From Shewanella decolorationis S12 (lineage in GTDB: Bacteria > Pseudomonadota > Gammaproteobacteria > Enterobacterales > Shewanellaceae), in assembly GCF_000485795.1 (NCBI RefSeq), contig NZ_AXZL01000073.1:124001-188000 (forward strand): a stretch of DNA of 64,000 nucleotides, given 5' to 3'. Position numbers and translations under genes: made by a program. Shown piece after piece: positions 55,098 to 64,000 of this stretch (its first letter is position 1; each line of letters starts with the position of its first letter). Below the pieces are notes generated by a model, which saw only the letters and a program-made list of their open reading frames with translations, was not told where the DNA came from and ran no database searches.

Positions 55098-56603
55098 ATG
55101 GATACCGCTATGAACACCAGAGAACCTACGCCAAGTTACGATAAACTCACGGCCCATTTCCAGAAAATTTCACATTTTGAACATTTTAGTGCGCTAGGTG
55201 ATTGGGATCAGGCCGCCATGATGCCCCTCGGTGGCGGCAGTGAACGTGGTGATGCGATGGCAGAGCTGGCATTACATATCCATAGCCTTAAAACGGCGCC
55301 AGAGCTTGGTGATAACCTAGCACAAGCCTCACAAGAGGCGCTGAGTCCAGAGCAACAGGCCAATCTGAGGGAAATGCAATATCAGTATCAACAGGCGACC
55401 TTAGTGCCCGGCGAGCTGGTACAGGCCAAAACGAAAATGGCCTACCAGTGTGAAAATGCTTGGCGCGAGCAACGCAAAAACAATGATTGGCAAGGTTTTA
55501 AACCGAATCTAAAAGCGGTGATTTCCCTCGCGAGGGAAGAAGCCTTAATTCGCGCGCAGGCCCTTAACATCTCCCCCTACGATGCCCTGCTCGATAAATT
55601 TGAGCCCGGCATGACCACGGCCAAGCTCGAACAAACCTTTGGCGACTTGAAGACTTGGTTACCCTCTCTTATTCAAGATGTGCTGGCAAAACAAGCCAGT
55701 GAACCCAAGCTTTCCCTTAATGGCCCCTTCGAAATCAAGGCACAGCAAGCCCTCGGCCAAGCGGTGATGGCCTATTTAGGGTTTGATTTTAACCATGGCA
55801 GGCTCGATATCAGCAGTCACCCATTTTGTGGTGGAGTGCCTAGCGATGTACGCATCACGACGCGTTATAATGAAGCCGATTTTAGCAGCGCTATCATGGG
55901 CATAGTGCATGAAACTGGCCACGCCCGTTATGAACAGGGCTTACCAAAACCATGGCGCGGTCAGCCCGCAGGATTGGCTCGCTCGATGGGCGTCCATGAG
56001 AGCCAAAGCTTATTTTGTGAAATGCAACTCGGTGCCAATCCCGCGTTTTTACGCCAACTGCAACCACTGATTAAACAGCATTTGGACCGCGAGTACAGCG
56101 CCCAAGACTTGGCAAGACACTATACCCGCGTCAATCCGGGGCTTATCCGTGTCGATGCCGATGAAGTCACTTACCCTTGCCATATTCTACTGCGCTTTGA
56201 GGCAGAAAAAGCCTTTATCGACGGTAGCCTGAGTGTGGATGACCTTCCCGATTTTTGGTCAAGCCAGATGCAACAACTGCTTGGGATCAATACCGATGGT
56301 AGCTATCGCGATGGTTGTATGCAGGATATCCATTGGGCCGTGGGTGAATTGGGATATTTCCCAAGTTATACCTTAGGCGCCATGTATGCCGCCCAATGCC
56401 GTTTTGCGCTGGAGCGAAGCTTAGGCCCGATTGAAAATCTCATCGATAACGGCCAGTTATCCCAAGTATTTGACTGGCTTGGCAGCCACATTTGGTCCAA
56501 AGGATCATTACTGACAACGGATGAGCTCATCATTCAAGCCACTGGCGAGCCGCTAAATAGCCAATATCTTGCTGAACATTTGAAGCAACGTTATTTGGGA
56601 TAA
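55098..56603 (+). CDS. Metallocarboxypeptidase, M32 family
   Basis: 501 residues, normal for the Taq/Pfu carboxypeptidase family. Active-site HETGH at 271-275 (HExxH), the downstream GVHESQSLFCEMQLG with the third ligand Glu (about 303), HPFCGGVPSDVRITTRY before, and TYPCHILLRFEAEKAF near 366. It removes C-terminal residues, needing Zn or Co. The second Met (residue 5) is also possible as start. Confidence 0.93.
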   Translation: MDTAMNTREPTPSYDKLTAHFQKISHFEHFSALGDWDQAAMMPLGGGSERGDAMAELALHIHSLKTAPELGDNLAQASQEALSPEQQANLREMQYQYQQATLVPGELVQAKTKMAYQCENAWREQRKNNDWQGFKPNLKAVISLAREEALIRAQALNISPYDALLDKFEPGMTTAKLEQTFGDLKTWLPSLIQDVLAKQASEPKLSLNGPFEIKAQQALGQAVMAYLGFDFNHGRLDISSHPFCGGVPSDVRITTRYNEADFSSAIMGIVHETGHARYEQGLPKPWRGQPAGLARSMGVHESQSLFCEMQLGANPAFLRQLQPLIKQHLDREYSAQDLARHYTRVNPGLIRVDADEVTYPCHILLRFEAEKAFIDGSLSVDDLPDFWSSQMQQLLGINTDGSYRDGCMQDIHWAVGELGYFPSYTLGAMYAAQCRFALERSLGPIENLIDNGQLSQVFDWLGSHIWSKGSLLTTDELIIQATGEPLNSQYLAEHLKQRYLG

Positions 56604-56720
56604 ACGCGGTAAACCGCCTAGATAATCGCAGCACTGGCGAGTTTCAAAGCTTTTGCTGCGATTTGGGTATATAATCCCCAACTTATTTATTCACACTGTT
56701 TTGGACGGAAAAGGTCGACC

Positions 56721-57215
56721 ATGTTACTGCGTGCAATCACCCCACAGGATTGGGATGCTATTTTACAGATCCAGGAAGAATGTTACTCCCAATTGGATCC
56801 TGAACCCCTGCATGTATTGCAAAGCAAGTGGCACGTCTCACCTCAATCCTGCTTTGTATTTGAGGTGAATGAGTCGGTGGTGGGCTATTGCCTCGCCCAC
56901 CCTTGGACCACCAATATGCCTCCCGCACTGTATGAGCCCATCACTCAGTTACCTAAGGCCGATACCTTGTATCTGCACGATATTGCCATCTCGGTAAGGG
57001 CTCAAGGTTTAGGCGCTGGCTCCAAAGCCTTAATGCGCTTAAAGCAGCTTGCGGATCGCTTTAACTTGAGCTCCCTCTCTCTGGTCGCGGTACAGGGTGC
57101 CGATAGCTACTGGCGTAAAATGGGCTTTAAACCTAAGGCCATAGAGAAATGCCTTGGCAGCTATACCGACGATGCAATGTATATGATTTATAAGCTTAAT
57201 CATCGAGAAGAATGA
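56721..57215 (+). CDS. GNAT-family acetyltransferase
   Basis: 164 residues. GNAT fold: MLLRAITPQDWDAILQIQEECY, the acetyl-CoA-binding RAQGLGAGSKALMRLK (RxxGxG/A) after LYLHDIAISV, and ADSYWRKMGFKP near the end. Substrate unknown. The stop overlaps the next start (ATGA), so it forms a translational unit with the DUF486 gene. Confidence 0.88.
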   Translation: MLLRAITPQDWDAILQIQEECYSQLDPEPLHVLQSKWHVSPQSCFVFEVNESVVGYCLAHPWTTNMPPALYEPITQLPKADTLYLHDIAISVRAQGLGAGSKALMRLKQLADRFNLSSLSLVAVQGADSYWRKMGFKPKAIEKCLGSYTDDAMYMIYKLNHREE

Positions 57216-57565
57216 TGACCCCCACCCTAACGACTATCGGTTTACTCTGTCTTAGCAATATTTTTATGACCTTCGCATGGTACGGGCATTTAAAATCCTT
57301 AGGCTCAAAGCCTTGGATTATTGCCGCCTTAGTCAGCTGGGGCATCGCCCTGTTTGAATATCTGCTGCAAGTGCCTGCTAACCGTATCGGCTACACGGTG
57401 ATGAATGTCGGCCAATTAAAAATCCTGCAGGAAGTCATCACCTTAAGCTTGTTTGTGCCCTTCGCCTATTTCTATATGAAGGAGCCACTCAAACTCGACT
57501 ATCTCTGGGCGGGCCTGTGTATCCTCGGTGCGGTGTATTTTATTTTTAGAAGCGAATTTAACTAA
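57212..57565 (+). CDS. DUF486 small membrane protein
   Basis: 117 residues, four hydrophobic helices (LTTIGLLCLSNIFMTFAWYG, WIIAALVSWGIALFEYLLQV, ITLSLFVPFAYFYM, LWAGLCILGAVYFIF) with the DUF486 core NRIGYTVMNVGQLKILQEVI. Possibly related to small multidrug or DMT transporters. Overlaps the GNAT stop by 4 bp. Function unknown. Confidence 0.88.
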   Translation: MMTPTLTTIGLLCLSNIFMTFAWYGHLKSLGSKPWIIAALVSWGIALFEYLLQVPANRIGYTVMNVGQLKILQEVITLSLFVPFAYFYMKEPLKLDYLWAGLCILGAVYFIFRSEFN

Positions 57566-57602
57566 TTCCAGACTTATTTCAGGACTTTTTCAGGAGAAAA
57601 CC

Positions 57603-57860
57603 ATGGCGCGTCAAGTGACTTACACCTTCAAAGGTGAGACGAAAACCATCGCCTTTAGTTATGATAAACACCGCGATTTATACGAAGCTGTGGCCGAGGC
57701 CGAAGGCATTGACTTAACCAAGTTTCTCGCGATGGAACAACAAATTGCCATGACCTCACGCAAAGGTGCCAAGGCTGAAAAAGACTATCGCAAGGTCGAA
57801 TTTGCGCGCTTTGGTTTTAGCAATATCCACTTTGTACGTGATGAAGAACCCGAGGCCTAA
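57603..57860 (+). CDS. DUF2960-like small protein
   Basis: 85 residues from the ATG at 57603 (CAGGAGAAAACC upstream). Basic and acidic patches: MARQVTYTFKGETKTIAFSY and a tail ending DEEPEA. Resembles DUF2960 of Shewanella, Vibrio and Aeromonas; recognised from memory. Cytoplasmic, function unknown. Likely co-transcribed with its neighbours (37-40 bp gaps). Confidence 0.78.
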   Translation: MARQVTYTFKGETKTIAFSYDKHRDLYEAVAEAEGIDLTKFLAMEQQIAMTSRKGAKAEKDYRKVEFARFGFSNIHFVRDEEPEA

Positions 57861-57899
57861 GCCTTATCGTCATTTATCCATTTAGAATTAGGATTGCAG

Positions 57900-58409
57900 A
57901 TGTTAAACGCTGAACATGCTAACTTTCCCCGTGCAGGATTCTTCCGCCGTTTAGGGGCAATGATCTATGACCTGCTGCTCGCAGTAGCCGTGTATATGTT
58001 TGCTGGCGCCATCGGCTTTGGTATTTTCTTCGGACTCACAGCCTCGGGCCTGATTAGCATGAATGGCTTTGAACATGTGTCCGACGCCCTCAATGGCACA
58101 CCGATTTACCATGGGATTTATCAACTCTGGTTAGTGCTCTGCGTAGGCACTTTCTATGCGCTTTTTTGGAGTAAGGGCGGTCAAACCCTTGGGATGCGCG
58201 CCTGGCGCCTTAAGATCCAACATCCAAACGGCCAAAACCTAAGCATGATCACCGCCTATGCACGCATCGTCTGGTCATTACTCGGCATTGGTAATTTGTG
58301 GGTGCTGATCAACGACGATAAACTCGCATTACAGGATATGATGACCCGCTCAGAAGTGGTTGTTCTGTCTAAGGAAGCAAACCAAATGCGCAACTGGCAT
58401 GGTGCTTAA
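57900..58409 (+). CDS. RDD-family membrane protein
   Basis: 169 residues from the ATG at 57900 (AGGA seven bases upstream). RDD features: FPRAGFFRRLGAMIYDLLLAVAVYM (R..D), LFWSKGGQTLGMRAWRLKI and MITAYARIVWSLLGIGNLWV, with three membrane segments. Function unclear, perhaps ion/proton exchange. Followed by a strong terminator. Confidence 0.88.
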   Translation: MLNAEHANFPRAGFFRRLGAMIYDLLLAVAVYMFAGAIGFGIFFGLTASGLISMNGFEHVSDALNGTPIYHGIYQLWLVLCVGTFYALFWSKGGQTLGMRAWRLKIQHPNGQNLSMITAYARIVWSLLGIGNLWVLINDDKLALQDMMTRSEVVVLSKEANQMRNWHGA

Positions 58410-58457
58410 ATTGTGCAGTTAAATCTCACTACTGATCCCTAGTAAAATTGCCCCAAT

Positions 58458-58487
58458 AAAAAACGACGCCATGGCGTCGTTTTTTTA
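58458..58487. terminator. Bidirectional terminator between RDD and lptG genes
   Basis: 13-bp perfect stem AAAAAACGACGCC (58458-58470)/complement (58473-58485) with a T run on both strands. Confidence 0.93.
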
Positions 58488-58501
58488 TTCCCAGCGTTAT
58501 A

Positions 58502-59560
58502 TCACCGCCGGATAAAGTAAAAGGCAATACCAGTAAATAACAGACTCGGAGCCATAGCACCAATATAGGCAGGCAACTCATATACCATACTCATAGGGCC
58601 AAAGATCTCATTACTGATATAGAAGCTAAATCCAGCGACCACACCGAGTAACACCCGGGCGCCCATGGTCACGGTCCGTAGCGGCCCAAACACAAAGGAT
58701 AAGGCCACCAGCATCATCACCCCAACGGTAACAGGCTGCATCACCTTACGCCAAAGGGCTAATTCGTAGCGGCTTGGGTCTTGGCTATTGCTGTTAAGAT
58801 ACTCTAAGTACCCCATTAAGCCGCGGATCGATAATGCCTCGGGCTTGACCGATACCACGCTGAGTTTGTCGGGCGTCAAGCTTGAACGCCAAATATCTTC
58901 ATCTAAATGTTCGAGCTTAACCTCGTCATAACTAAGATCTGTGCGTTTTACATCTGTGAGATGCCAACTGTCTTTGCTAAAAAATGCGCTTTTAGCATGC
59001 ACCACATTGGTTAGTTTTAACTCACTGTTAAACTTATATAAAGTAATATTGTTTAGCTTATCAATATCGGCGACTTCGCCAATATTGACAAACAAATCGC
59101 CGTCCTTGGCCCAAATGCCTCGGTGGGATTTAATCAAACTGCCGCCGGAGAGTTTAATGGCTTGGAGTTCATTGGCCTTTTGCTCGGCCACTGGCGCGCC
59201 CCACTCTCCCAATGCCATCACCAGCAACATCAACGGTACAGCGGTTTTCATCGCTGATAAGGTGATTTGCAACCGCGACATTCCCGATGCTTGCATGACG
59301 ACAAGCTCCGAATTAGAGGCCAGCATCCCCATACCGATCAAGGCACCTAACAGTACCGCCATCGGGAAAAACATTTCAATATCGCGGGGCACGAGGAATA
59401 ACACATAAATCCCCGCATCCATCATAGTGTAAGTACCACGACCTACTAGTCGCAGTTGGTCCACCCACTTAATAATGCCCGACAAACCTGTCAGCACCAG
59501 TAAACATAACGCCGAGGTGCTCAATAAAACTCTGGCGATATAAAGGTCTAAAATCTTCAT
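58502..59560 (-). CDS. lptG: LPS export permease LptG
   Basis: 352 residues. Six membrane segments: MKILDLYIARVLLSTSALCLLVLTGL (1), LVLFLVPRDIEMFFPMAVLLGALIGMG (2-3), a central periplasmic beta-jellyroll (about 130-265), then three more. Conserved MLASNSELVVMQASGMS coupling segment (contact to LptB). With LptF it forms the inner-membrane pair of the LptB2FG exporter that extracts LPS for transport. Starts 4 bp inside lptF. Confidence 0.95.
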   Translation of the reverse strand: MKILDLYIARVLLSTSALCLLVLTGLSGIIKWVDQLRLVGRGTYTMMDAGIYVLFLVPRDIEMFFPMAVLLGALIGMGMLASNSELVVMQASGMSRLQITLSAMKTAVPLMLLVMALGEWGAPVAEQKANELQAIKLSGGSLIKSHRGIWAKDGDLFVNIGEVADIDKLNNITLYKFNSELKLTNVVHAKSAFFSKDSWHLTDVKRTDLSYDEVKLEHLDEDIWRSSLTPDKLSVVSVKPEALSIRGLMGYLEYLNSNSQDPSRYELALWRKVMQPVTVGVMMLVALSFVFGPLRTVTMGARVLLGVVAGFSFYISNEIFGPMSMVYELPAYIGAMAPSLLFTGIAFYFIRR

Positions 59561-60669
59561 GCGGCCACCTTTTTACGCGCCATTACCGCCGATAAACGGG
59601 CAAATAAAGGTCTGTCTTTACCGAGGAGCAAAATCCCCATAATCAGTGCCGATAAATGGATCCACCACATACCCAAATACTGTGGAATAACACCATCTTG
59701 CAACGCTTTCCGCCCCGCGACCATCAGGCCAAAATAGCCAAGATATAACAGCACCGCGGGAAGCATTTTGGCAAATTTTCCTTGGCGCACATTGACTCGC
59801 GCCAGCGGCACGGCAATGAGTGTCATGATAGGAATCGCCAGCGGAATCGCTAAACGCCAATGGAACTCGGCCACGGCTTCTGGTCCTTCGACTTTCATCA
59901 ATTCAGTGAGCGGTAAGGCTGAGAGTTTGCGGCGACGCTCATCGACCTGTTGCTCTTTGATTTGCATCTTATAGCCACCAAATTCAATCATTTGGTAGTC
60001 TTTCTGTTGTGGGCTGCCCTGATAGCGTACCCCATCATTGAGCTGTAATTGCTGCGAGCCGTTTTGATCTTCAATGACACGCCCACCTTTAGCTACAACC
60101 ACATTGGTTAAGCCAATTTCGTCATTTGGGTCGGGTAACTGGGCAACAAACACTTTATCCAAGTCGTTATCCTTGCCGATACGCTCAACAAACAGCACAG
60201 CACGGCCGTTAGGACTCGCCTGAAAACGCCCTTGCACTAACGCGGCAAGGCCCGCCTCGGATTGGGCTTTTTCGAGCACTTGGTTTTGTTGCTCCTCGGC
60301 CCAAGGCGCGACATAGAGGGATAAATAGCCAGTAAACAACATGTTGATAACGGCAAGGATCAAAGTTACTCGGGTAACATACCATTCACTTACACCAACA
60401 CCGTGGAGAATGACCATTTCATTCTCGGCATACATGCGGCCGTGGGCCATAAGGATCCCAAGGAACAAACTTAAAGGTAAAACGAGAACAACCAGATAGG
60501 GTAAGTTGAGGCCTATCAAGGTGGCGATAAGAGAAGCTGGAAATTCACCGTCTGAGGCGTCGGCCAATATGCGCACGAAATGCTGGCTAATAAAAATAGT
60601 TAACAGTACGAAAAGTACTGCAATTTGCGCCTTTAAAACTTCTCGAATAAGGTATCTAAATACAATCAC
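59557..60669 (-). CDS. lptF: LPS export permease LptF
   Basis: 370 residues. Same design as LptG: start MIVFRYLIREVLKAQIAVLFVLL, coupling segment MYAENEMVILHGVGVSEW, a periplasmic jellyroll (about 125-270) with QGRFQASPNGRAVLFVERIG, then three membrane segments. The stop overlaps the lptG start by 4 bp. Divergent from pepA, as in E. coli. Confidence 0.95.
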   Translation of the reverse strand: MIVFRYLIREVLKAQIAVLFVLLTIFISQHFVRILADASDGEFPASLIATLIGLNLPYLVVLVLPLSLFLGILMAHGRMYAENEMVILHGVGVSEWYVTRVTLILAVINMLFTGYLSLYVAPWAEEQQNQVLEKAQSEAGLAALVQGRFQASPNGRAVLFVERIGKDNDLDKVFVAQLPDPNDEIGLTNVVVAKGGRVIEDQNGSQQLQLNDGVRYQGSPQQKDYQMIEFGGYKMQIKEQQVDERRRKLSALPLTELMKVEGPEAVAEFHWRLAIPLAIPIMTLIAVPLARVNVRQGKFAKMLPAVLLYLGYFGLMVAGRKALQDGVIPQYLGMWWIHLSALIMGILLLGKDRPLFARLSAVMARKKVAA

Positions 60670-60724
60670 AGGTAGGATCCGGTCTCTAAACTTATCTTTT
60701 TGCTGGTAACAGACTAACTTTCAT

Positions 60725-60737
60725 GTAAACTGTTTAC
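60725..60737. promoter_or_regulatory. Small palindrome in the lptF-pepA divergent region
   Basis: GTAAAC-T-GTTTAC, a perfect 13-bp repeat, 56 bp upstream of lptF in the 255-bp divergent gap. It might be an operator or overlap an lptF promoter; short enough to be chance. Confidence 0.3.
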
Positions 60738-60924
60738 TTTTGGTAGTTTTCTGACCAGCTTCAGGGGTTCCTGGCAAACGATAAATGTCACGGATATTTC
60801 ACAAAAACGTGACTCAAGTGCCGAGAATAAATCACCTTTGGAGTAATAACTTAGGCCCTTTTCGGGACAAGCAGACATTATCCAATAAATATAAAAATTT
60901 GTCTTTAAGAATCTAGGAGTGCTC

Positions 60925-62433
60925 ATGGAGTTTAGCGTAAAGAGCGGTAGCCCCGAAAAACAACGCTCAGCCTGCATCGTTGTCGGTGTTTATGAACCCC
61001 GCCGTCTATCCGGCATCGCCGAGCAATTAGACAAGATTAGCGAAGGTTATATCAGTAATCTACTGCGTCGCGGCGATTTAGAAGGTAAGCCAGGCCAAAT
61101 GTTATTACTGCACCACGTTCCTAACGTATTGAGTGAACGAGTGCTGTTAGTCGGTTGCGGCAAAGAACGAGAACTAGACGAACGCCAGTACAAGCAGATC
61201 ATCACTAAAACCATCAACACCTTAAATGAAACGGGTTCAATGGAAGCTGTGTGCTTCTTGACCGAGTTACACGTGAAAGGTCGCGATACCTATTGGAAAG
61301 TTCGCCAAGCAGTCGAAACGACCAATAGCAGTTTATATAGCTTCGATGCGCTCAAAACCCGTAAAGGTGAGACCCGTCGTCCGCTGCGCAAGTTAGTGTT
61401 TAATGTCCCAACTCGTCGCGAACTGACCTTAGGTGAGCGTGCGATTGAGCACGGCATGGCCGTTTCTGCCGGTATGCATTTATGCCGCGATGTGGCTAAC
61501 ATGCCGCCAAATATCTGTAATCCAGCCTATTTAGCCTCTCAAGCTCGCCAATTGGCTGAAGTTCACGAAAACCTGCATGTCACGACTGTGGGCGAAGAGC
61601 AAATGGCAAAACTCGGCATGAACTCTTACCTTGCTGTGGGCCGCGCTAGTGCCAATGAATCCATTATGACAGTGATGGAATACAAGGGGGCAGTCGATAG
61701 CACTGAGAAACCTATCGTATTGATTGGTAAAGGCTTAACCTTCGACTCAGGCGGTATTTCATTAAAACCAGGCGAAGCCATGGATGAAATGAAATACGAC
61801 ATGGGCGGCGCAGCTGGTGTTATCGGCACCATGAAAGCCATCTGTGATATGAAGCTACCCATCAACGTCGTAGGTATTCTCGCAGGCTGCGAAAACATGC
61901 CATCGGGCAATGCTTACCGCCCAGGTGACATTTTAACCACAATGTCGGGTCAGACCGTTGAAGTCCTCAACACCGACGCCGAAGGCCGTCTGGTACTGTG
62001 TGACGTATTAACCTATGTTGAGCGTTTCGATCCAGAGCTGGTGATCGACACGGCAACACTGACGGGCGCCTGTGTGATTGCCTTAGGCAAGCATGCCTCT
62101 GGCCTGTTCTCATCACACAACCCTCTGGCACACGAGCTGCTCAATGCAGGTGAGCAAAGTGGTGACCGCGCATGGCGCATGCCACTTTGGGATGAGTACC
62201 AAGATATGCTCGATAGCCCATTTGCCGATATGACCAACCTCGGTGGTCGTCCAGCGGGCGCGATTACCGCGGCTTGTTTCCTGTCTCGTTTCGCCAAGAA
62301 GTACAACTGGGCTCACTTAGACGTGGCGGGTACTGCGTGGAACAGCGGCGCGAATAAAGGTTCAACCGGTCGCCCTGTGCCAATTTTGACTCAGTTCTTG
62401 ATCAATCGTGCTGGCGTAGAATTAGGCGAATAA
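60925..62433 (+). CDS. pepA: Leucyl aminopeptidase PepA
   Basis: 502 residues from the ATG at 60925 (TAGGAG upstream). The M17 core is complete: [28 protein letters not shown] (described by positions 273-300), [14 protein letters not shown], the signature [14 protein letters not shown] near residue 350, and [17 protein letters not shown]. Zn/Mn hexamer that removes N-terminal Leu and others; E. coli PepA also binds DNA (carAB control, Xer recombination). Divergent from lptF. Confidence 0.96.
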   Translation: MEFSVKSGSPEKQRSACIVVGVYEPRRLSGIAEQLDKISEGYISNLLRRGDLEGKPGQMLLLHHVPNVLSERVLLVGCGKERELDERQYKQIITKTINTLNETGSMEAVCFLTELHVKGRDTYWKVRQAVETTNSSLYSFDALKTRKGETRRPLRKLVFNVPTRRELTLGERAIEHGMAVSAGMHLCRDVANMPPNICNPAYLASQARQLAEVHENLHVTTVGEEQMAKLGMNSYLAVGRASANESIMTVMEYKGAVDSTEKPIVLIGKGLTFDSGGISLKPGEAMDEMKYDMGGAAGVIGTMKAICDMKLPINVVGILAGCENMPSGNAYRPGDILTTMSGQTVEVLNTDAEGRLVLCDVLTYVERFDPELVIDTATLTGACVIALGKHASGLFSSHNPLAHELLNAGEQSGDRAWRMPLWDEYQDMLDSPFADMTNLGGRPAGAITAACFLSRFAKKYNWAHLDVAGTAWNSGANKGSTGRPVPILTQFLINRAGVELGE

Positions 62434-62447
62434 TCGCTAATAGCACT

Positions 62448-62480
62448 GAAAAGGCGAAGAATTTCTTCGCCTTTTTTATT
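62448..62480 (+). terminator. Terminator after pepA
   Basis: Stem AAAAGGCGAAG / complement CTTCGCCTTTT, loop AAATTT-like, followed by T6-ATT. Confidence 0.9.
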
Positions 62481-62570
62481 GGGCTCGAAGGCGAAATGAT
62501 GATTGGCTCAGGAATAATTGCAACCTAGCAACGAGAAGAGGAAAGAAAATCGCGATTGAATAATTTTTGA

Positions 62571-62599
62571 TTGACAGTCACGCCCTCGCCCTTTAGTTT
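62571..62599 (+). promoter_or_regulatory. Promoter of the pheL-pheA unit
   Basis: Consensus TTGACA (62571-62576) and TAGTTT (62594-62599) with a 17-bp spacer. Start near 62605-62607, so the pheL ATG at 62608 would be at the 5' end of the mRNA. Confidence 0.6.
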
Positions 62600-62607
62600 T
62601 ACTTCCT

Positions 62608-62661
62608 ATGAAAACAAATACCGCAGCTTTTTTTACTTTCTTTTTTACACCCCCACTCTAG
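62608..62661 (+). CDS. pheL: Phenylalanine-rich leader peptide PheL
   Basis: 17 codons and TAG: MKTNTAAFFTFFFTPPL, with 5 of 17 residues Phe in two runs (62629-62646). Located directly ahead of an attenuator and pheA, as in E. coli. When charged Phe-tRNA is scarce the ribosome stalls at the Phe codons. The peptide is too short for ordinary gene finders; there is no Shine-Dalgarno sequence before the ATG. Confidence 0.9.
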   Translation: MKTNTAAFFTFFFTPPL

Positions 62662-62727
62662 GAGGCGGATTTACTGTGTAAAAACGAAAGTAAAAATCCA
62701 AAGCCTCCCACTGGGAGGCTTTTTCGT
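62661..62727 (+). promoter_or_regulatory. pheA attenuator with antiterminator
   Basis: Terminator hairpin: AAAGCCTCCC (62700-62709), loop ACT, GGGAGGCTTT (62713-62722), then T-rich. Competing antiterminator: GGAGGCGGATTT (62661-62672) pairs with AAATCC (62694-62699) and GCCTCC (62703-62708) with an AAA bulge. A ribosome that reaches the pheL stop at 62659-62661 covers the antiterminator arm and lets the terminator form; one stalled at the Phe codons leaves it free. Confidence 0.9.
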
Positions 62728-62765
62728 CTTAAACGCTCGATAATACGGTGGCAAATGAGGTCAGA

Positions 62766-64000
62766 ATGCAAAAACCACAGCCTTTAAATCAAACGCGAGA
62801 ACAAATTACTCACCTCGACAATGAGCTTCTCTCGTTACTCGCCGAACGTCGACGCCTAAGCCTTGAAGTGGCCCGCAGTAAAGAAGTAGATGTGAGACCC
62901 ATTCGCGACACCCAAAGGGAAAAAGAACTGCTGGCAAGATTAGTCACAGCTGGCCGAGAAAAAGGCTTAGATGCCCATTACGTGATTTCACTTTATCAAA
63001 GCATTATCGAAGATTCAGTCCTTAATCAACAGGCTTATCTCCACGGCCGCGCGAATCCAGAAACGCAAAAACAACAATACTGCATCGCCTACCTCGGTGC
63101 CCGCGGCTCCTACTCTTACCTGGCCGCCTCACGCTATTGCCAACGTCGTCAGGTTGAGATGCTCGACTTAGGCTGCCAAAGTTTCGATGAGATTGTCCAA
63201 GCCGTTGAGTCAGGCCACGCTGACTATGGCTTTTTGCCGATTGAAAACACTTCGTCCGGCTCGATCAACGAAGTATATGACGTGCTGCAACATACGAGTC
63301 TGTCCATCGTTGGCGAGACGACAATCGAAGTCAGCCATTGCCTGTTGGGCAAACCAGGCTGCAAACTGAGTGATATCAAAACCGTCTATGCCCATCCGCA
63401 GCCAATCAGTCAGTGCAGCCGTTATCTGAGCCAGCACAAAGACTTAAGACTAGAATATTGCTCTAGCAGCGCTGAAGCAATGGAGAAGGTCAATCAATCT
63501 GCCGACAATAGCGCCGCTGCAATTGGTAGCACAGAAGGTGGCGCGCTGTACCAACTTGAGTCGATTGAGTCGGGTCTTGCAAACCAAAAAATTAACCAGA
63601 GCCGCTTTATCGTGGTGGCTCGAAAAGCCGTAGCCGTACCCGAGCAATTACCCGCTAAAACCACCCTGATCATGGCTACTGGCCAAAAGGCAGGGGCCTT
63701 GGTTGAAGCCCTATTGGTGCTTAAGGCGCATCAGCTGAATATGAGCAAACTCGAATCTCGCCCTATTCCTGGTACGCCGTGGGAAGAAATGTTCTATCTG
63801 GATATCGACGCCAATATCTCCAGCGAAGCCATGCAGCAAGGGCTCAAGCAGCTCGAGAGGATCACGCGTTTTATCAAAGTATTAGGATGTTACCCCTGTG
63901 AAACCGTCAAACCGACACAACTCAGTAATAGCCAATTACTTATCGAGCCGAGCACCTCAAAAGCGGAGGTGATAAGTACGGTGAGCCTTGACCCGTCTCC
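62766..64000 (+). CDS. pheA: Bifunctional chorismate mutase / prephenate dehydratase PheA (partial)
   Basis: About 411 codons in the window; the gene continues past the right edge. N-terminal AroQ-type chorismate mutase (about 10-95; REQITHLDNELLSLLAERRRLSLEVARSK) and prephenate dehydratase (about 105-290) with YLGARGSYSYLAASRYC, GFLPIENTSSGSINEVYDVL and the catalytic Thr-Arg-Phe equivalent region NQSRFIVVARK; then an ACT regulatory domain (about 300-385) with ESRPIPGTPWEEMFYLDID that binds Phe for feedback inhibition. The first two steps of phenylalanine synthesis from chorismate. Expression is controlled by the pheL attenuator. Confidence 0.96.
   Translation, partial: MQKPQPLNQTREQITHLDNELLSLLAERRRLSLEVARSKEVDVRPIRDTQREKELLARLVTAGREKGLDAHYVISLYQSIIEDSVLNQQAYLHGRANPETQKQQYCIAYLGARGSYSYLAASRYCQRRQVEMLDLGCQSFDEIVQAVESGHADYGFLPIENTSSGSINEVYDVLQHTSLSIVGETTIEVSHCLLGKPGCKLSDIKTVYAHPQPISQCSRYLSQHKDLRLEYCSSSAEAMEKVNQSADNSAAAIGSTEGGALYQLESIESGLANQKINQSRFIVVARKAVAVPEQLPAKTTLIMATGQKAGALVEALLVLKAHQLNMSKLESRPIPGTPWEEMFYLDIDANISSEAMQQGLKQLERITRFIKVLGCYPCETVKPTQLSNSQLLIEPSTSKAEVISTVSLDPS

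Overview
The window looks like a chromosomal segment of a Shewanella species, close to S. oneidensis. The grounds are: the gene neighbourhood smpB-ssrA with a methyltransferase/precursor pair that I recognise as the SonM/SonA type; a TonB receptor, a phenylalanine-rich pheA leader, lptFG-pepA and yqiJK-like genes; a codon and base composition typical of that genus; and Shewanella-like intergenic inverted-repeat elements. No rRNA, tRNA, CRISPR array, integrase or transposase gene was found. Identification rests on recognition from memory, not on a search.

Layout. 1-3.3 kb: the end of a TonB-dependent receptor and a KefB/C-type K+/H+ antiporter, converging on a shared terminator. 3.5-6.6 kb (minus strand): the most notable locus, a split borosin RiPP operon made of an alpha-N-methyltransferase of the SonM type, two small precursor peptides of the SonA type with near-identical leaders but different C-termini, and, abutting the last precursor, a TPR-GGDEF diguanylate cyclase. 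7-9.5 kb: bamE, ratB-ratA, smpB and tmRNA (ssrA, tag ANDDNYALAA). 9.7-14 kb: an accessory module just after ssrA (M15-like protein, SAM methyltransferase, and a PLD-nuclease/SF2-helicase/DUF3427 protein ending in an S24-like domain), followed by a broken merP fragment. 14.2-18.2 kb: a MORN-repeat protein and a large lipoprotein, both exported and of unknown role. 18.9-20.7 kb: a Tat-exported transglutaminase overlapping merT- and merP-like genes.

21.2-24.3 kb: a porin, a small periplasmic binding protein and a chemoreceptor, probably one sensing/uptake unit. 24.7-27.1 kb: RidA, the cysteine desulfidase CyuA and a YheO/DauR-type regulator, a coherent cysteine-degradation and 2-aminoacrylate-detoxification set. 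27.2-35.6 kb: an RCC1-like propeller protein, PopT (DUF368), a hotdog protein, a yeast-type cytosine deaminase, two membrane proteins (DUF418, DUF1294), an AtoE-type transporter and an FKBP isomerase. 35.7-41.9 kb: a modular GH18 chitinase with a perfect NagR-like operator upstream, a ROK kinase and an aminopeptidase P. 42-47.1 kb: an HD-GYP protein, a PAS chemoreceptor, a 157-bp MITE-like element and an RhlE-type RNA helicase with a long leader.

47.3-58.4 kb: mostly small metabolic or unknown genes, including a peroxiredoxin, a DUF2913 protein, a ribbon-helix-helix gene that appears to have lost its DNA-binding core, a DJ-1/PfpI protein, the YqiK flotillin with YqiJ, a DsrE protein, an M32 carboxypeptidase and a short run of GNAT, DUF486, DUF2960 and RDD genes. 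58.5-64 kb: lptG-lptF diverging from pepA, then the pheL attenuator and the start of pheA, which runs off the window.

Intergenic regions carry many clear hairpin terminators. Start codons were moved downstream of the longest open frame wherever a Shine-Dalgarno sequence, lipobox or signal peptide decided it, and this is stated in each entry.
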